Positions 1 through 7,955 are shown, counted from the first letter of the stretch. The stretch: DNA of 64,000 nucleotides from CAIKLP01 sp965279595 (GCA_965279595.1 OZ257246.1:310001-374000); one strand, 5' to 3'. Numbers and translations: made by a program. Notes: generated by a model from the sequence alone, not told the origin.

Positions 1-127
1 GATGTGCGAAATTAAGTGTCCATCCCAATGCAGGGTTATGCTTAGGTACAATTATTCTTTTATCCATTTTGTTATGATAAAAAATACCCATTCTCCAGTT
101 GTTAGGATTAATTTGGTTTGTGTTCAT
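1..127 (-). CDS. DUF5808-type small protein, 3' part cut off by the window edge
   Basis: The minus-strand frame opens with ATG at 127 and stays open for 42 codons to the window edge, so only the N-terminus is present. The residues include NNWRMGIFYHNK, then RIIVPKHNPALGWTLNF. This tryptophan, FY.NK, (I/V)VPK and LGWTLNF pattern is what I associate with DUF5808, a short domain of unknown function found alone or attached to SdpI-like membrane proteins. The rest of the protein lies outside the window, so the domain architecture cannot be judged. The start codon and frame are well supported; the family assignment rests on memory of the motif only. Confidence 0.6.
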   Translation of the reverse strand, partial: MNTNQINPNNWRMGIFYHNKMDKRIIVPKHNPALGWTLNFAH

Positions 128-315
128 TGTTGTTAAACTAAACTCCAAATTAATAATTATTTATTAAAAAACGATGATTAAACTATATAAGAACATGAAT
201 TCATTCAATTAACTAAATTTTGAATAGAATTAATTGCTCCAAATAAAATTAAATAAGTAAAAAGTATAACAAAATATATTTTCTATATAAACTATTTTTC
301 GCTTTTGCCCACACT

Positions 316-344
316 TTTGTTAAAGAAAGTAATACCTACTTTTT
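316..344 (+). promoter_or_regulatory. Possible Bacteroidota-type promoter of the lipoprotein gene
   Basis: TTTG at 316-319 is followed after 17 bases by TACTTTTT (337-344), one mismatch from the -7 consensus TAnnTTTG. The start codon follows at 361. The spacing is two bases shorter than in the better promoters of this window, so this is tentative. Confidence 0.3.
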
Positions 345-360
345 AAACAAATATTTATCT

Positions 361-795
361 ATGAAAAACATAAAATTTTATTTATTCACTATACTACTTA
401 TTAGTTTAGTTGGCACACTAATTCCTTCATGCAAAAAAGGAGATGATGATCCTGCAATTAGTTTAATCTCTAGAAAGGATCGTTTTACAAATACATGGAC
501 TTTATCAATGTATGAGAAGAACGGTACTTCACAAGATATTTCAGGTACTACATATACTTACTTAGTAAGAAATGACGGCACACTTACTCAAACTGTTGAA
601 GGAACAATTTTTGGTCAAACAACTAGAACTGTAACAGATGGAACATGGTTATTTTTGAATGATGATGAAGATGTAAAAATTACCATTGGAAACGATGTTA
701 CAATTTACAATATCCAACGATTAGCTGCACATGAATTGTGGTTAAGAAAAACAACCAGTACGGATACTTACACATATTATTTTACAGGTTTATAG
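361..795 (+). CDS. Small lipoprotein, possibly lipocalin-like
   Basis: A 144-residue protein with a lipoprotein signal peptide: basic start (MKNIK), a hydrophobic stretch, and a lipobox LIPSC with the acylated cysteine at about residue 24. It should be anchored to a membrane after signal peptidase II cleavage. The mature part is rich in Thr, Asp and Tyr and looks like a small all-beta domain (residues 45-140), with W-T-L-S, G-T-W-x-F and a final Y-T-Y-Y-F. These resemble short lipocalin-like proteins of Bacteroidota, but I cannot assign a ligand. It stands alone on the plus strand and converges on the AlkD-like gene. Function unknown. Confidence 0.7.
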   Translation: MKNIKFYLFTILLISLVGTLIPSCKKGDDDPAISLISRKDRFTNTWTLSMYEKNGTSQDISGTTYTYLVRNDGTLTQTVEGTIFGQTTRTVTDGTWLFLNDDEDVKITIGNDVTIYNIQRLAAHELWLRKTTSTDTYTYYFTGL

Positions 796-868
796 TCTGT
801 AAGTAAAGAGATAACTAAGGAGTTAATTAACTAGATGATTTGGGAAGTTTGGTTTTTTAACCCTTAGT

Positions 869-1603
869 TTATTTTAATTTAAGAAGGTATTTCGCCTTCT
901 TTTTTTTGTCTAAATGTTCCATAGCAGTACGCAACATTGTTCTAGGCATATTTGATGCATTTTTATCTAAGAAATCTAATAGCGCCAATTCGTTTGATTT
1001 ACCTGCCTGCCGAATCCAACCTCCTACAGCCTTTTGAATCAAATCTTCTTGATCATTAACAAGTAATTCAGCAATTTTAAAAGTCTCAACAATATTTCCA
1101 GATTTTAAAAAGTATGCAGTACTTACTATTGCTGATCTTCTTTCCCAAATATTTTTTGATTTCGCTAATTTACTAAGTATAGTTTTAGGTTTATCATTTA
1201 GATATTTCCCCAACACATGTTGCGCAGCAAGATCAACTAGATCCCAATTATTAATTCTATCATGTCTTCGCAAATATAATTCGAACATCTCTTTTTGTTC
1301 GACAATATTTGTTTGCTTCAGTCTGGCTTTTTTATCCAAAATACTCATAGCCCCAGCTCTCACTTCATGAATTGGGCTTTCCATTAATTTTTCTACTTCA
1401 TTTAAAGGCAATCCAATATACTTTTTAGCCAAATCAAAAACATCTAACATTCTGATGCCAATAAATTGATCACCCTCACCATATTCCCCCTTCCCACTTT
1501 TAAAATATCGTTGAATTTTTTCTAACTCCTTGCTAGATTGTTTACTCTTTAATTCAGCAATGAAATCCTTTGCTTTTAAATTAATTGTTTCTTGTTTTGC
1601 CAT
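869..1603 (-). CDS. AlkD-like DNA glycosylase (DNA alkylation repair)
   Basis: A 244-residue all-helical protein of the AlkD family, HEAT-like repeat DNA glycosylases that remove positively charged alkylated bases such as N7-methylguanine and N3-methyladenine. In Bacillus cereus AlkD the active site uses Trp109, Asp113 and Trp187. Here NNWDLVDLAA places Trp120 and Asp124 with the same spacing, and GGWIRQAG supplies Trp196 at nearly the expected distance. Arginines at 155-156 (WERR) fit the DNA-contacting Arg148. The length suits the family. It is the last gene of a tight minus-strand run with VOC, OsmC and methyltransferase genes, all plausibly used in chemical stress. Confidence 0.85.
   Translation of the reverse strand: MAKQETINLKAKDFIAELKSKQSSKELEKIQRYFKSGKGEYGEGDQFIGIRMLDVFDLAKKYIGLPLNEVEKLMESPIHEVRAGAMSILDKKARLKQTNIVEQKEMFELYLRRHDRINNWDLVDLAAQHVLGKYLNDKPKTILSKLAKSKNIWERRSAIVSTAYFLKSGNIVETFKIAELLVNDQEDLIQKAVGGWIRQAGKSNELALLDFLDKNASNMPRTMLRTAMEHLDKKKKAKYLLKLK
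881..907 (+). terminator. Rho-independent terminator inside the 3' end of the convergent gene
   Basis: AAGAAGG (881-887) pairs with CCTTCTT (895-901) around a 7-base loop, followed by a T-run to 907. The orientation suits the plus-strand lipoprotein gene, yet the hairpin lies within the last codons of the minus-strand AlkD-like gene. Confidence 0.65.
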
Positions 1604-1609
1604 TTTTCT

Positions 1610-2029
1610 CTAAACAGATTTTGGCATTTTTCCCATATCCATAAAAATCATATTCCAACGGTGGCCATCTAAATCAACAAATGCAAAACCATACATCCAA
1701 CCTTGAACTTCTGCGGGTTTACTAAACAAAGTGCCTCCTGCAAGTTCAACTTTCTTAGCCATTTCATCTACTTCCAATTTGCTTTCTCCATCAAAAGAAA
1801 TAATCATTTCATTAGATTGGGAACAGTCAGTTACACCATTTTGAATTATACTTTTAAAAATATTTTCAGCATAAAGCATAATTGCCATTTTCTTCGAACC
1901 AACCAATAAACAGGAAGAGTGTGCAGTATCTGGAAATCCATTATTAGACTCGAAACCAATACTATTAAAAAATGTCTTTGATTTGGCAACATCCTTAACT
2001 GCCAAATTCAACCAAAATTCTTTTATCAT
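1610..2029 (-). CDS. VOC family (glyoxalase/bleomycin-resistance-like) protein
   Basis: A 139-residue vicinal-oxygen-chelate fold protein. The start (EFWLNLAVKDVAKSKTFFNSIGF) and the end (GWMYGFAFVDLDGHRWNMIFMDM) show the two beta-alpha-beta-beta-beta units and the D-x-D-G-H-x-W closing motif of the family. Family members include glyoxalase I, extradiol dioxygenases and drug-binding proteins, so the substrate cannot be given. Six bases separate it from the AlkD-like gene and 24 from the OsmC gene, which suggests one transcript. Confidence 0.8.
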   Translation of the reverse strand: MIKEFWLNLAVKDVAKSKTFFNSIGFESNNGFPDTAHSSCLLVGSKKMAIMLYAENIFKSIIQNGVTDCSQSNEMIISFDGESKLEVDEMAKKVELAGGTLFSKPAEVQGWMYGFAFVDLDGHRWNMIFMDMGKMPKSV

Positions 2030-2053
2030 TTTTGAAAATTTAGGTTAAACAAA

Positions 2054-2536
2054 CTAATTATTTGAATTTTGCACTTTGCAAATTGCCTCGTGCTTTACTT
2101 TAAAGTTAAGTGAATTTGCAATAAAACAAAACTGGTTTGCTTGATGATGCAATTCAAAGGCTTTAGCAACCATATCTGAATCTTGAACATAAACTATAGG
2201 ATGCAAGGTAACTTCAGTAAAATGACCTGAGCCATTCTCTTCCATTTGCAAAACAGCACTCGCCTCATCTAGATAATCTACAACTACTACTCCTTCATCA
2301 GCACATAAATGCAAATACCAAAGCATATGACAAGAAGCTATTGAAGCTAAAAATAAATCTTCAGGATTGTGCTTTGTTGCATCGCCACGAAAAACTGAAT
2401 CAGAACTTGCTAATATCAAAGGTTTATTTTTTACCATTATGGTATGACTACGTTGATAGGATGAATAGGAATTTGTACCATTCCCAATATTGCCAGTCCA
2501 TTGAATAGTTAGTTTATAATTATGCTGTTGTCCCAT
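2054..2536 (-). CDS. OsmC/Ohr family peroxiredoxin-like protein
   Basis: A 160-residue OsmC-fold protein. Family members reduce organic hydroperoxides with two cysteines. The first is seen in ASIASCHMLWY (Cys69), the second in ANQFCFIANS (Cys137). The 68-residue separation is close to that of E. coli OsmC, so catalysis is plausible. The N-terminal part (YKLTIQWTGN, then SDSVFRGDATKHNPEDLF) carries the conserved Arg and the NPE segment of the family. A four-base gap to the upstream methyltransferase implies co-transcription. OsmC versus another subgroup is not resolved. Confidence 0.85.
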   Translation of the reverse strand: MGQQHNYKLTIQWTGNIGNGTNSYSSYQRSHTIMVKNKPLILASSDSVFRGDATKHNPEDLFLASIASCHMLWYLHLCADEGVVVVDYLDEASAVLQMEENGSGHFTEVTLHPIVYVQDSDMVAKAFELHHQANQFCFIANSLNFKVKHEAICKVQNSNN

Positions 2537-2540
2537 TTTA

Positions 2541-3152
2541 TTATTTCTTAGTTAACTTAATTAATCTGAAATTTCCATTGAAATCAGCTGGTAAATCTGA
2601 CGCTAAAGTTAATTGGGTTTGAGATAAAATACTTTCAAAATTTCTTGTGATGTCAGAAAATAAAAAACTGCTAAAAATATTTACGAATTTTCTCAATAAC
2701 GTTATTTCTTTGTTACTTGGAACAAACTTGTCAAAAACTACTATTGCGCCATTTGGTTTTAGCACTCTTTCACATTCTAAAATACAAGCAATAGGGTCTG
2801 GAATTACTGCAAGTATTAAATGCAAAATAATTGCATCAAAAGTATGATCAGGAAATGTTAAAACTTGTCCATCCATTACCATTGTTTTTAGATTCTTATT
2901 TTTACTATTTCTATCAATGTATGCAATCATTGAAGGAGTAATATCAGTTGCAACAATTTTGCAATACTCAGGAAGATATGGCAAGTCCAGCCCAGTTCCA
3001 GCACCCACTAAAAGTACTTTATCATTTTCTTTTAAATTCAAAGATTGTATAGATTTTAATCTAGAATTTCTAAATAAAGTAGAAATGACATTATAAATTG
3101 GCGTATAAAATGTATAACGTATTTTATTCCAATGATTGGTATTTATTTTCAT
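2541..3152 (-). CDS. Class I SAM-dependent methyltransferase
   Basis: A methyltransferase of about 203 residues when started at ATG 3152; a longer frame to 3209 would use TTG and adds residues not typical of the family. Motif I is VLLVGAGTGLDLPYLP, followed by the acidic end of strand 2 (VATDIT) and a motif II/III region (FPDHTFDAIILHLILAVIPDP). The start (HWNKIRYTFYTPIYN) resembles proteins annotated as phosphatidylethanolamine or ubiquinone-type methyltransferases, but the acceptor cannot be fixed. It appears to be the first gene of the minus-strand run ending with the AlkD-like gene. Confidence 0.8.
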   Translation of the reverse strand: MKINTNHWNKIRYTFYTPIYNVISTLFRNSRLKSIQSLNLKENDKVLLVGAGTGLDLPYLPEYCKIVATDITPSMIAYIDRNSKNKNLKTMVMDGQVLTFPDHTFDAIILHLILAVIPDPIACILECERVLKPNGAIVVFDKFVPSNKEITLLRKFVNIFSSFLFSDITRNFESILSQTQLTLASDLPADFNGNFRLIKLTKK

Positions 3153-3226
3153 AATTATTCTAGGAAAATAAATGTTCCCATATTCAAATATAATTTTTTT
3201 GTTTTGCAAAATGTTAGAGGTAATTC

Positions 3227-3260
3227 AAAAAAAATGCCTGTTAAATTAATTAACAGGCAT
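3227..3260 (-). terminator. Strong Rho-independent terminator of the MbnP-MbnH-YHYH operon
   Basis: ATGCCTGTTAA (3234-3244) pairs perfectly with TTAACAGGCAT (3250-3260) over a 5-base loop. Read on the minus strand the stem is followed by a run of eight or more T (plus-strand A-run 3227-3234). It lies just after the stop of the YHYH gene. Confidence 0.85.
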
Positions 3261-3281
3261 CTATCATTATTCAAGCAATAA

Positions 3282-4643
3282 TTAGTCTTTTAAAATCATT
3301 ATTTTCTTTACAACTTCATTTGATCCACTTTTCATTTTCAACAAATACTGACCAGCATACAATTTTCTTGTATCTAGATGTGTAATGGTACTTCCATTAT
3401 AAATAGCTGATTGTTGTAATAAAGCCCCTTTCAAATCATACAGTTCAATTATAATATCATTGGTAATAAGTTGTCCAATTTGAATGGCAATCACATCTGT
3501 TGCTGGATTAGGAAAAATAGTAATTGCTAAATCATTCAAATCTTGAATAGTCATACCAGTTGTAGGTACATTATAAGTTGTAACAGATTCTGATATTGAT
3601 GCTACTTTTGCTGCTGTTTTCACCCCATAAAAAGTAGGGCCAACTAGATAAGGATATGCAGAATTCCAATTTTGATCAACCGTTGCAAAGTAACAATATA
3701 TGCCATTCGGATATTCAGGTGTTACACAAAATCTACCATTGTGTTCATCCAAATAATCAGGAGTAGCTATAGTAGTTGTATTATATTGATAATCCTCTCT
3801 GAAATATCCTAAAGGATAAGTAGTGCTAACGTCAGGACCTGCAGTTACCGTTGTTCCATTTGAATAAGTAGTTCGTGTACTAATATTTCTTACTGCATAA
3901 CTCGATTTCATTCTAACGATTCCTCCTGTGCCATCAACATTTTTAAAGGCATAGGCACCATAAACAGGAAAACCATCATATGCAAATCCTATTAATGGAG
4001 AATGCTTTGAACTATCAATTGCATATAAACCATCAGATGCATACAAATCACATACATTAGATATTACTGTTAGATCTAAATTAAATGCACTTGGATTTTG
4101 GTGATGATGGTAATTTCCCATGGCTGGATGGGCTTTCGAGCAATCAAATCCTACTCTTTCTCCAACTACTGCATCACGATTCCAAACATTATCTCCCATA
4201 CCTCCATAAGGTCCACCCTTTAAACTGCTTGAAGAATTTTGCCATGAAGCACCGTCTCTATAATCAAAGAATGCAACCCCATTAATAAAAATTCCAATAT
4301 TTCCGCCAGTTGTAGCTGTAGCAGTTCCCGTATTTTGAGTTGGATTCAAAGGCATTTTAAAAATGGCATTCTGCCCAGTTGCTATGGATGGATTATTGTC
4401 TAAATAGGGACCAGTTATATAAGTTGGAATGCCTTGAGTAGTAATATATACTGAATTAGCTGAATATTGTACTGCTTGAACATTGGCTAAAACAGCATCG
4501 TTTATTGGTGTTGAATTACCTTTTAGATAATGTCTTCCAGTAATTGTAGTGTTTTGTAGCCATGATAAAATTGCTGGATTAGTTTGTGCTTTAAGTCCAA
4601 CTTGAGAAAGTATCAAAGATACTAATAGGAAATATTTCTTCAT
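3282..4643 (-). CDS. YHYH domain protein with T9SS C-terminal sorting domain
   Basis: A 453-residue secreted protein: signal peptide (MKKYFLLVSLILSQVGLKAQ), then a YHYH-type domain at about residues 90-330 with the histidine cluster GNYHHHQNP, the segment CDLYASDGLYAI and GFAYDGFPVYGAY. The last 80 residues are a type A T9SS sorting domain (IFPNPATDVIAI, LYDLKG, and a C-terminal LLKMKSG...KKIMILKD). The YHYH domain has no firmly known activity; its histidines suggest metal binding (inference). It is the third gene of an operon with MbnP and MbnH homologues and ends at a strong terminator. Export by T9SS places it on the cell surface or outside the cell. Confidence 0.85.
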   Translation of the reverse strand: MKKYFLLVSLILSQVGLKAQTNPAILSWLQNTTITGRHYLKGNSTPINDAVLANVQAVQYSANSVYITTQGIPTYITGPYLDNNPSIATGQNAIFKMPLNPTQNTGTATATTGGNIGIFINGVAFFDYRDGASWQNSSSSLKGGPYGGMGDNVWNRDAVVGERVGFDCSKAHPAMGNYHHHQNPSAFNLDLTVISNVCDLYASDGLYAIDSSKHSPLIGFAYDGFPVYGAYAFKNVDGTGGIVRMKSSYAVRNISTRTTYSNGTTVTAGPDVSTTYPLGYFREDYQYNTTTIATPDYLDEHNGRFCVTPEYPNGIYCYFATVDQNWNSAYPYLVGPTFYGVKTAAKVASISESVTTYNVPTTGMTIQDLNDLAITIFPNPATDVIAIQIGQLITNDIIIELYDLKGALLQQSAIYNGSTITHLDTRKLYAGQYLLKMKSGSNEVVKKIMILKD

Positions 4644-4701
4644 AGAAAGCGATTGGTTTGAGTTAGTTATAAAACAATATTTTGTTGATTTAGACGATCA
4701 A

Positions 4702-5742
4702 CTATTTTTTTTCATTCGGCTTTTTAAAAAAAACTTCTTTAGGATAATTAAAATTTTCATTGAAAAGGAATTTTCTATCAGTAAGGGTTAATAAAAAAGC
4801 GATCAAATCTACTTTTTCATTTGCTGATAAAACTATAGGCTTTTGCAATTCTTTCGCTAATGTGGCACTTTTTTGAATGCCAGAAGTATAATGCTTCAAA
4901 ACATCTGAAAGCTTATTAAATCGCCCGTCATGCATATATGGAAAGGTGAATTCTATATTTCTTAGGGTAGGGACTTTAAACTTTAACGAATCGCTACTTA
5001 TTTCTGTTAATTTCATTCTTCCAATATCATGTATAACATCATCAACCTGTAAACCATTATTCATCATTTTATAATTGCTAAACAATGGCTCCTGGTGACA
5101 ACTTGAACAATTCTTTTGGAATAATTGATATCCATTTTTTTCTTGAAATGAAAATTGAGTTTTTGAATTCATTACACTATCATACTTAGATTGAAAAGAA
5201 ACCAAACTCAACATAAATTGCGAGATTGATTTTAACATTCTTTCAGTTGTAATTGCTGTATCTCCAAAAGCTCGCTTAAACAGCGATGGATATAATTTAG
5301 ACTTTTGCAATTTCAAAACAACATGCTCAATTGTTTCATTCATTTCATCTGAATTTGCTATGGGTGCTAGTGCCTGCCTATCCAAATGACTTATTGCTCC
5401 ATCCCACATAAAATATGGTTGCCAAGCTAAATTCATTAAGGCTGGAGAATTTCTTGTTCCAATACTATCGTGTATTCCATGACTTAATTTATGATCAACA
5501 TGAGTAAATGCATTAAATGGAGAGTGGCAGTTTACACAAGAAATACTGTTATCTTCTGAAAGAATAGGATCGTAAAATAAAACTCGACCCAACAATAATT
5601 TATTCTTTGAAATTGGATTTTCCGAGAAATCATAAACTGGCTTAGGCCAATTTTTAGGGATTGGTATATTTGAAGTTTTACTAAAATTAAATGCCAATAT
5701 GAAAGAAGCAAAAATAAATAAGTATTTGATTTTACTTTTCAT
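4702..5742 (-). CDS. MbnH/MauG-like dihaem cytochrome c peroxidase family enzyme
   Basis: A 346-residue periplasmic dihaem protein. After an N-terminal signal or anchor sequence there are two CxxCH haem c sites, CVNCH at residues 69-73 and CSSCH at 212-216, in the layout of the CcpA/MauG superfamily. Other family features are LGRVLFYDPILS, TRNSPALMNLAW, MWDG and the late PYMHDGRF. In methanobactin loci MbnH is a MauG relative that oxidises a tryptophan of MbnP to kynurenine. The gene immediately upstream encodes an MbnP homologue and overlaps it by 11 bases, so MbnH-type function is more likely than simple peroxide removal (inference from context). Confidence 0.85.
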   Translation of the reverse strand: MKSKIKYLFIFASFILAFNFSKTSNIPIPKNWPKPVYDFSENPISKNKLLLGRVLFYDPILSEDNSISCVNCHSPFNAFTHVDHKLSHGIHDSIGTRNSPALMNLAWQPYFMWDGAISHLDRQALAPIANSDEMNETIEHVVLKLQKSKLYPSLFKRAFGDTAITTERMLKSISQFMLSLVSFQSKYDSVMNSKTQFSFQEKNGYQLFQKNCSSCHQEPLFSNYKMMNNGLQVDDVIHDIGRMKLTEISSDSLKFKVPTLRNIEFTFPYMHDGRFNKLSDVLKHYTSGIQKSATLAKELQKPIVLSANEKVDLIAFLLTLTDRKFLFNENFNYPKEVFFKKPNEKK

Positions 5743-6439
5743 ATTGAACGATTCGAAATTGCTTACTTAAATTTTCAGATAATTTTATTGCATCAACATT
5801 GGGTGACATAATTTGATTTAATTTTTCTAATTCAAATAATTTGAACCAATTCGCCAATTCAATATTGACCATATAATCATTGAATGGCTCGCACTCTAAG
5901 CTAATCTGCTGGTAACTCTTCCATGGAAATTGATATCCCCCTAAATGGAAGGCAAATTCATTTTTTTTTGTTTTGCACAAATTACTTTCTCCTTCAATTT
6001 TGCAATTGATATAACCACTTTGCCAAGTCCAATACATCCCTTTCATTGGATCTAAATCAGCTCCTAATAATCCTGATACATTGGTTATACTATCAATTCC
6101 CAAATTGAATTTTATTTTTTGAAATAGGAGCTTTTTAGGTAATTTCAATTCAGTAAATAAGCTATTGCTATTTGACAGGTCGATTAAATGAAAACTATTT
6201 TTCTCTTTCCAAACTACCTTATCATTATTTAACAATTCAATTCCAGAAATATAAAATTTAATTTGACTGAATTTCAAACTATCATTTTCATTTAAATAAT
6301 AATATTGATTTAAAATTATATTATGACCATCAAATTGTGGGTTAAATTGAAAAAGTTGGTTAACAGCTTTTTGTGCAATACAATTAGTATAAATGAAATT
6401 TAAACAAAAAATAACAATGGTAACTTTTACGATTTTCAT
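5732..6439 (-). CDS. MbnP family copper-binding protein
   Basis: A 235-residue exported protein with a signal peptide ending near residue 22. Signatures of the MbnP domain are visible: FYISGIELLNN, GADLDPMKGMYWTWQSGYIN, and FHLGGYQFPW. MbnP of methanobactin producers binds copper, and one Trp is converted to kynurenine by MbnH; Trp137 and Trp139 in MYWTWQSGY lie in the conserved segment and are the obvious candidates here. No methanobactin precursor gene or other mbn genes are visible, so this is a stand-alone MbnP-MbnH pair. Its 3' end overlaps the MbnH start by 11 bases. It is the first gene of the operon. Confidence 0.82.
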   Translation of the reverse strand: MKIVKVTIVIFCLNFIYTNCIAQKAVNQLFQFNPQFDGHNIILNQYYYLNENDSLKFSQIKFYISGIELLNNDKVVWKEKNSFHLIDLSNSNSLFTELKLPKKLLFQKIKFNLGIDSITNVSGLLGADLDPMKGMYWTWQSGYINCKIEGESNLCKTKKNEFAFHLGGYQFPWKSYQQISLECEPFNDYMVNIELANWFKLFELEKLNQIMSPNVDAIKLSENLSKQFRIVQYEK

Positions 6440-6530
6440 AAATGAAATAGATACAAAATATCTATAATGATATGAATCTTAGAATACATTTACTAAATAA
6501 TCCTTCTAAATTATGCTAAATCCAAAAAAT

Positions 6531-6818
6531 TTATTTAAATGATAGCCCTGCTGACTTTAATGATTCTTTGAGGTATGTCAAGGCTTTGGGGCCCATACCA
6601 TGTAAAGATTTGATATCCTTCTCAGAATAATTAGACAATTCCAAGAGTGAGTTGATTTTAATACTTTCCAAGGCTCTTCGTGCAGGCGCACTTAATGGTT
6701 TGAAAAAATCAGCACTTGGTTGTCTCAACTTTTCGCAGATTGGGCAAATTGGACAGTCACTACTTTTTAAATATTGATGTCCATTATTACATATCCTTTT
6801 AGTTCCCAACTTGCTCAC
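6531..6818 (-). CDS. Small zinc-knuckle protein with RNA polymerase alpha-CTD-like helix-hairpin-helix domain
   Basis: A 95-residue protein. The N-terminus has a likely zinc site: Cys10, His14 and the cluster Cys22-x2-Cys25-x2-Cys28. Residues 43-95 form a helix-hairpin-helix domain that resembles the C-terminal domain of the RNA polymerase alpha subunit: SLLELSNYSEKDIKSLHGMGPKAL and ESLKSAGLSFK. The genuine RpoA of this window has a similar ending (LVKSKGLSFG). The alpha-CTD binds promoter UP elements and activators, so this could bind DNA or mimic the alpha-CTD, but no function is known to me. It is last in an eight-gene run and lies 6 bases from the DUF1801 gene. Confidence 0.75.
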   Translation of the reverse strand: MSKLGTKRICNNGHQYLKSSDCPICPICEKLRQPSADFFKPLSAPARRALESIKINSLLELSNYSEKDIKSLHGMGPKALTYLKESLKSAGLSFK

Positions 6819-6824
6819 TTGATT

Positions 6825-7229
6825 TTATTTTTCAATTAAACTCAACCACTCCTTAATTACGAATTTTAAATCTTTTTCTCTAGCTTTTGCTACTTCCAAA
6901 TTCTGAATACTAAACATTCTTCTCCCATCTGAAAAATCACCCTCAACTAATTTTGAAGATTTCTTAAGAATTGCTCCGGTAGGAAATATTAGAAGTATAG
7001 TACCCTTCCTTAAATTCATTACAACTAAATCTCGTTTATATTCTTTTGCATCAAAGCTCTTCATTTCACCTGAATAAAAAAAACTTGGTGAGTTCCATTT
7101 GATGTGTTCAGCAATATTGGAATCAGTTGATAAAATTATTTGACGAACTTTATTAACTAATTTAGCTAAATCGATATCTAATTTTTGAATATAATCACTT
7201 ACTGCTTTAGGGTTGTTAACTTCTTTCAT
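6825..7229 (-). CDS. DUF1801 domain protein (YdhG-like)
   Basis: A 134-residue cytosolic protein. The layout VSDYIQKLD, LVNKVRQIILS, IAEHIKWNSPSFFY, LVVMNLRKGTILLIFPTG and the C-terminal helix KDLKFVIKEWLSLI fit DUF1801/YdhG, a small alpha-beta fold of unknown function related to the frataxin/CyaY-like fold. The WNSPSFFY segment is the most diagnostic. In many bacteria DUF1801 genes sit beside SRPBCC and VOC genes, as here. No catalytic residues can be pointed out. Seven bases separate it from the upstream membrane protein gene. Confidence 0.75.
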   Translation of the reverse strand: MKEVNNPKAVSDYIQKLDIDLAKLVNKVRQIILSTDSNIAEHIKWNSPSFFYSGEMKSFDAKEYKRDLVVMNLRKGTILLIFPTGAILKKSSKLVEGDFSDGRRMFSIQNLEVAKAREKDLKFVIKEWLSLIEK

Positions 7230-7236
7230 AAATTTT

Positions 7237-7683
7237 TTACTCCTTTTCTACCACAAACAATCTAATAGTTAGCTGCAGAAACAACAAAGCAAAAAGCAAA
7301 CACATAATAGCAGGAATTAAGGAAGCTTCTCCTTGATAAAGTCCATTTCCAAATTTAGAATCTGAATTTTTGAAATCTATGTAGGCATAGAAGCTCATGA
7401 TCAATAATAATATAATTGACACCCACCGTTGCATAGAAATTTCTTTAATAGAAATGCCCAATAGTATAATTAATAAACCAATAACTAATTGATGAATATA
7501 AACCCAACTAATTGCGTCTATGTAATGTAACGAACTCAACACTTCTGTGGGAACTTTAAATTCTGACATTGCAATTACCATGCCTTTAAAAAAAAGTGAA
7601 AGCGATAGAAAAATTAATAATGAACCAATCATTATTAAAGTAGATTTAAAGCCCAATAGATTCTTTTTTCTCATAACACTCAT
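7237..7683 (-). CDS. Four-helix integral membrane protein of unknown function
   Basis: A 148-residue hydrophobic protein with four predicted membrane segments, near residues 13-34, 58-80, 85-105 and 117-142. The basic start (MSVMRKKNLLGFK) and charged ends give a simple small membrane protein. I recognise no family motif. It is in the middle of the SRPBCC/VOC/DoxX/DUF1801 run and is probably co-transcribed with it, 7 bases ahead of the DUF1801 gene. Confidence 0.6.
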   Translation of the reverse strand: MSVMRKKNLLGFKSTLIMIGSLLIFLSLSLFFKGMVIAMSEFKVPTEVLSSLHYIDAISWVYIHQLVIGLLIILLGISIKEISMQRWVSIILLLIMSFYAYIDFKNSDSKFGNGLYQGEASLIPAIMCLLFALLFLQLTIRLFVVEKE

Positions 7684-7711
7684 TTAAAATAATTGAAACT
7701 GTTCATGAAAT

Positions 7712-7924
7712 TTAATCAACTAATAATTCACAATGAACCCCTAAATCTTTCAAAATATACAATACCGCAGGAATATCTATTTGAGCAGATTCTATACGTA
7801 AAATATTATCACAATCTGACAAATCGAAATTGATTTTAAAATCAGGGAAACAATGATTTAAAGCATCCATAATTCTAAATGATTCTCTTTCATTTTGAAC
7901 ATTGGTTTTAAAAATTTCAATCAT
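7712..7924 (-). CDS. 70-residue orphan protein, possibly ferredoxin-like fold
   Basis: A short acidic protein. The pattern EIFKTNVQNERESFRIMDAL, then DFKINFDLSDCDNILRIES, then VLYILKDLGVHCELLVD suggests beta-alpha-beta-beta-alpha-beta order, as in HMA-type metallochaperones, but there is no CxxC metal site. Cys55-type residues are isolated. I do not recognise the family. It lies 31 bases downstream of the DoxX gene and 28 bases before the membrane protein gene, so it belongs to the same transcript. Coding status is supported by the tight packing. Confidence 0.6.
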   Translation of the reverse strand: MIEIFKTNVQNERESFRIMDALNHCFPDFKINFDLSDCDNILRIESAQIDIPAVLYILKDLGVHCELLVD

Positions 7925-7955
7925 TGTTTCTCCAATTTTTCTAAAGGTAATCTAA

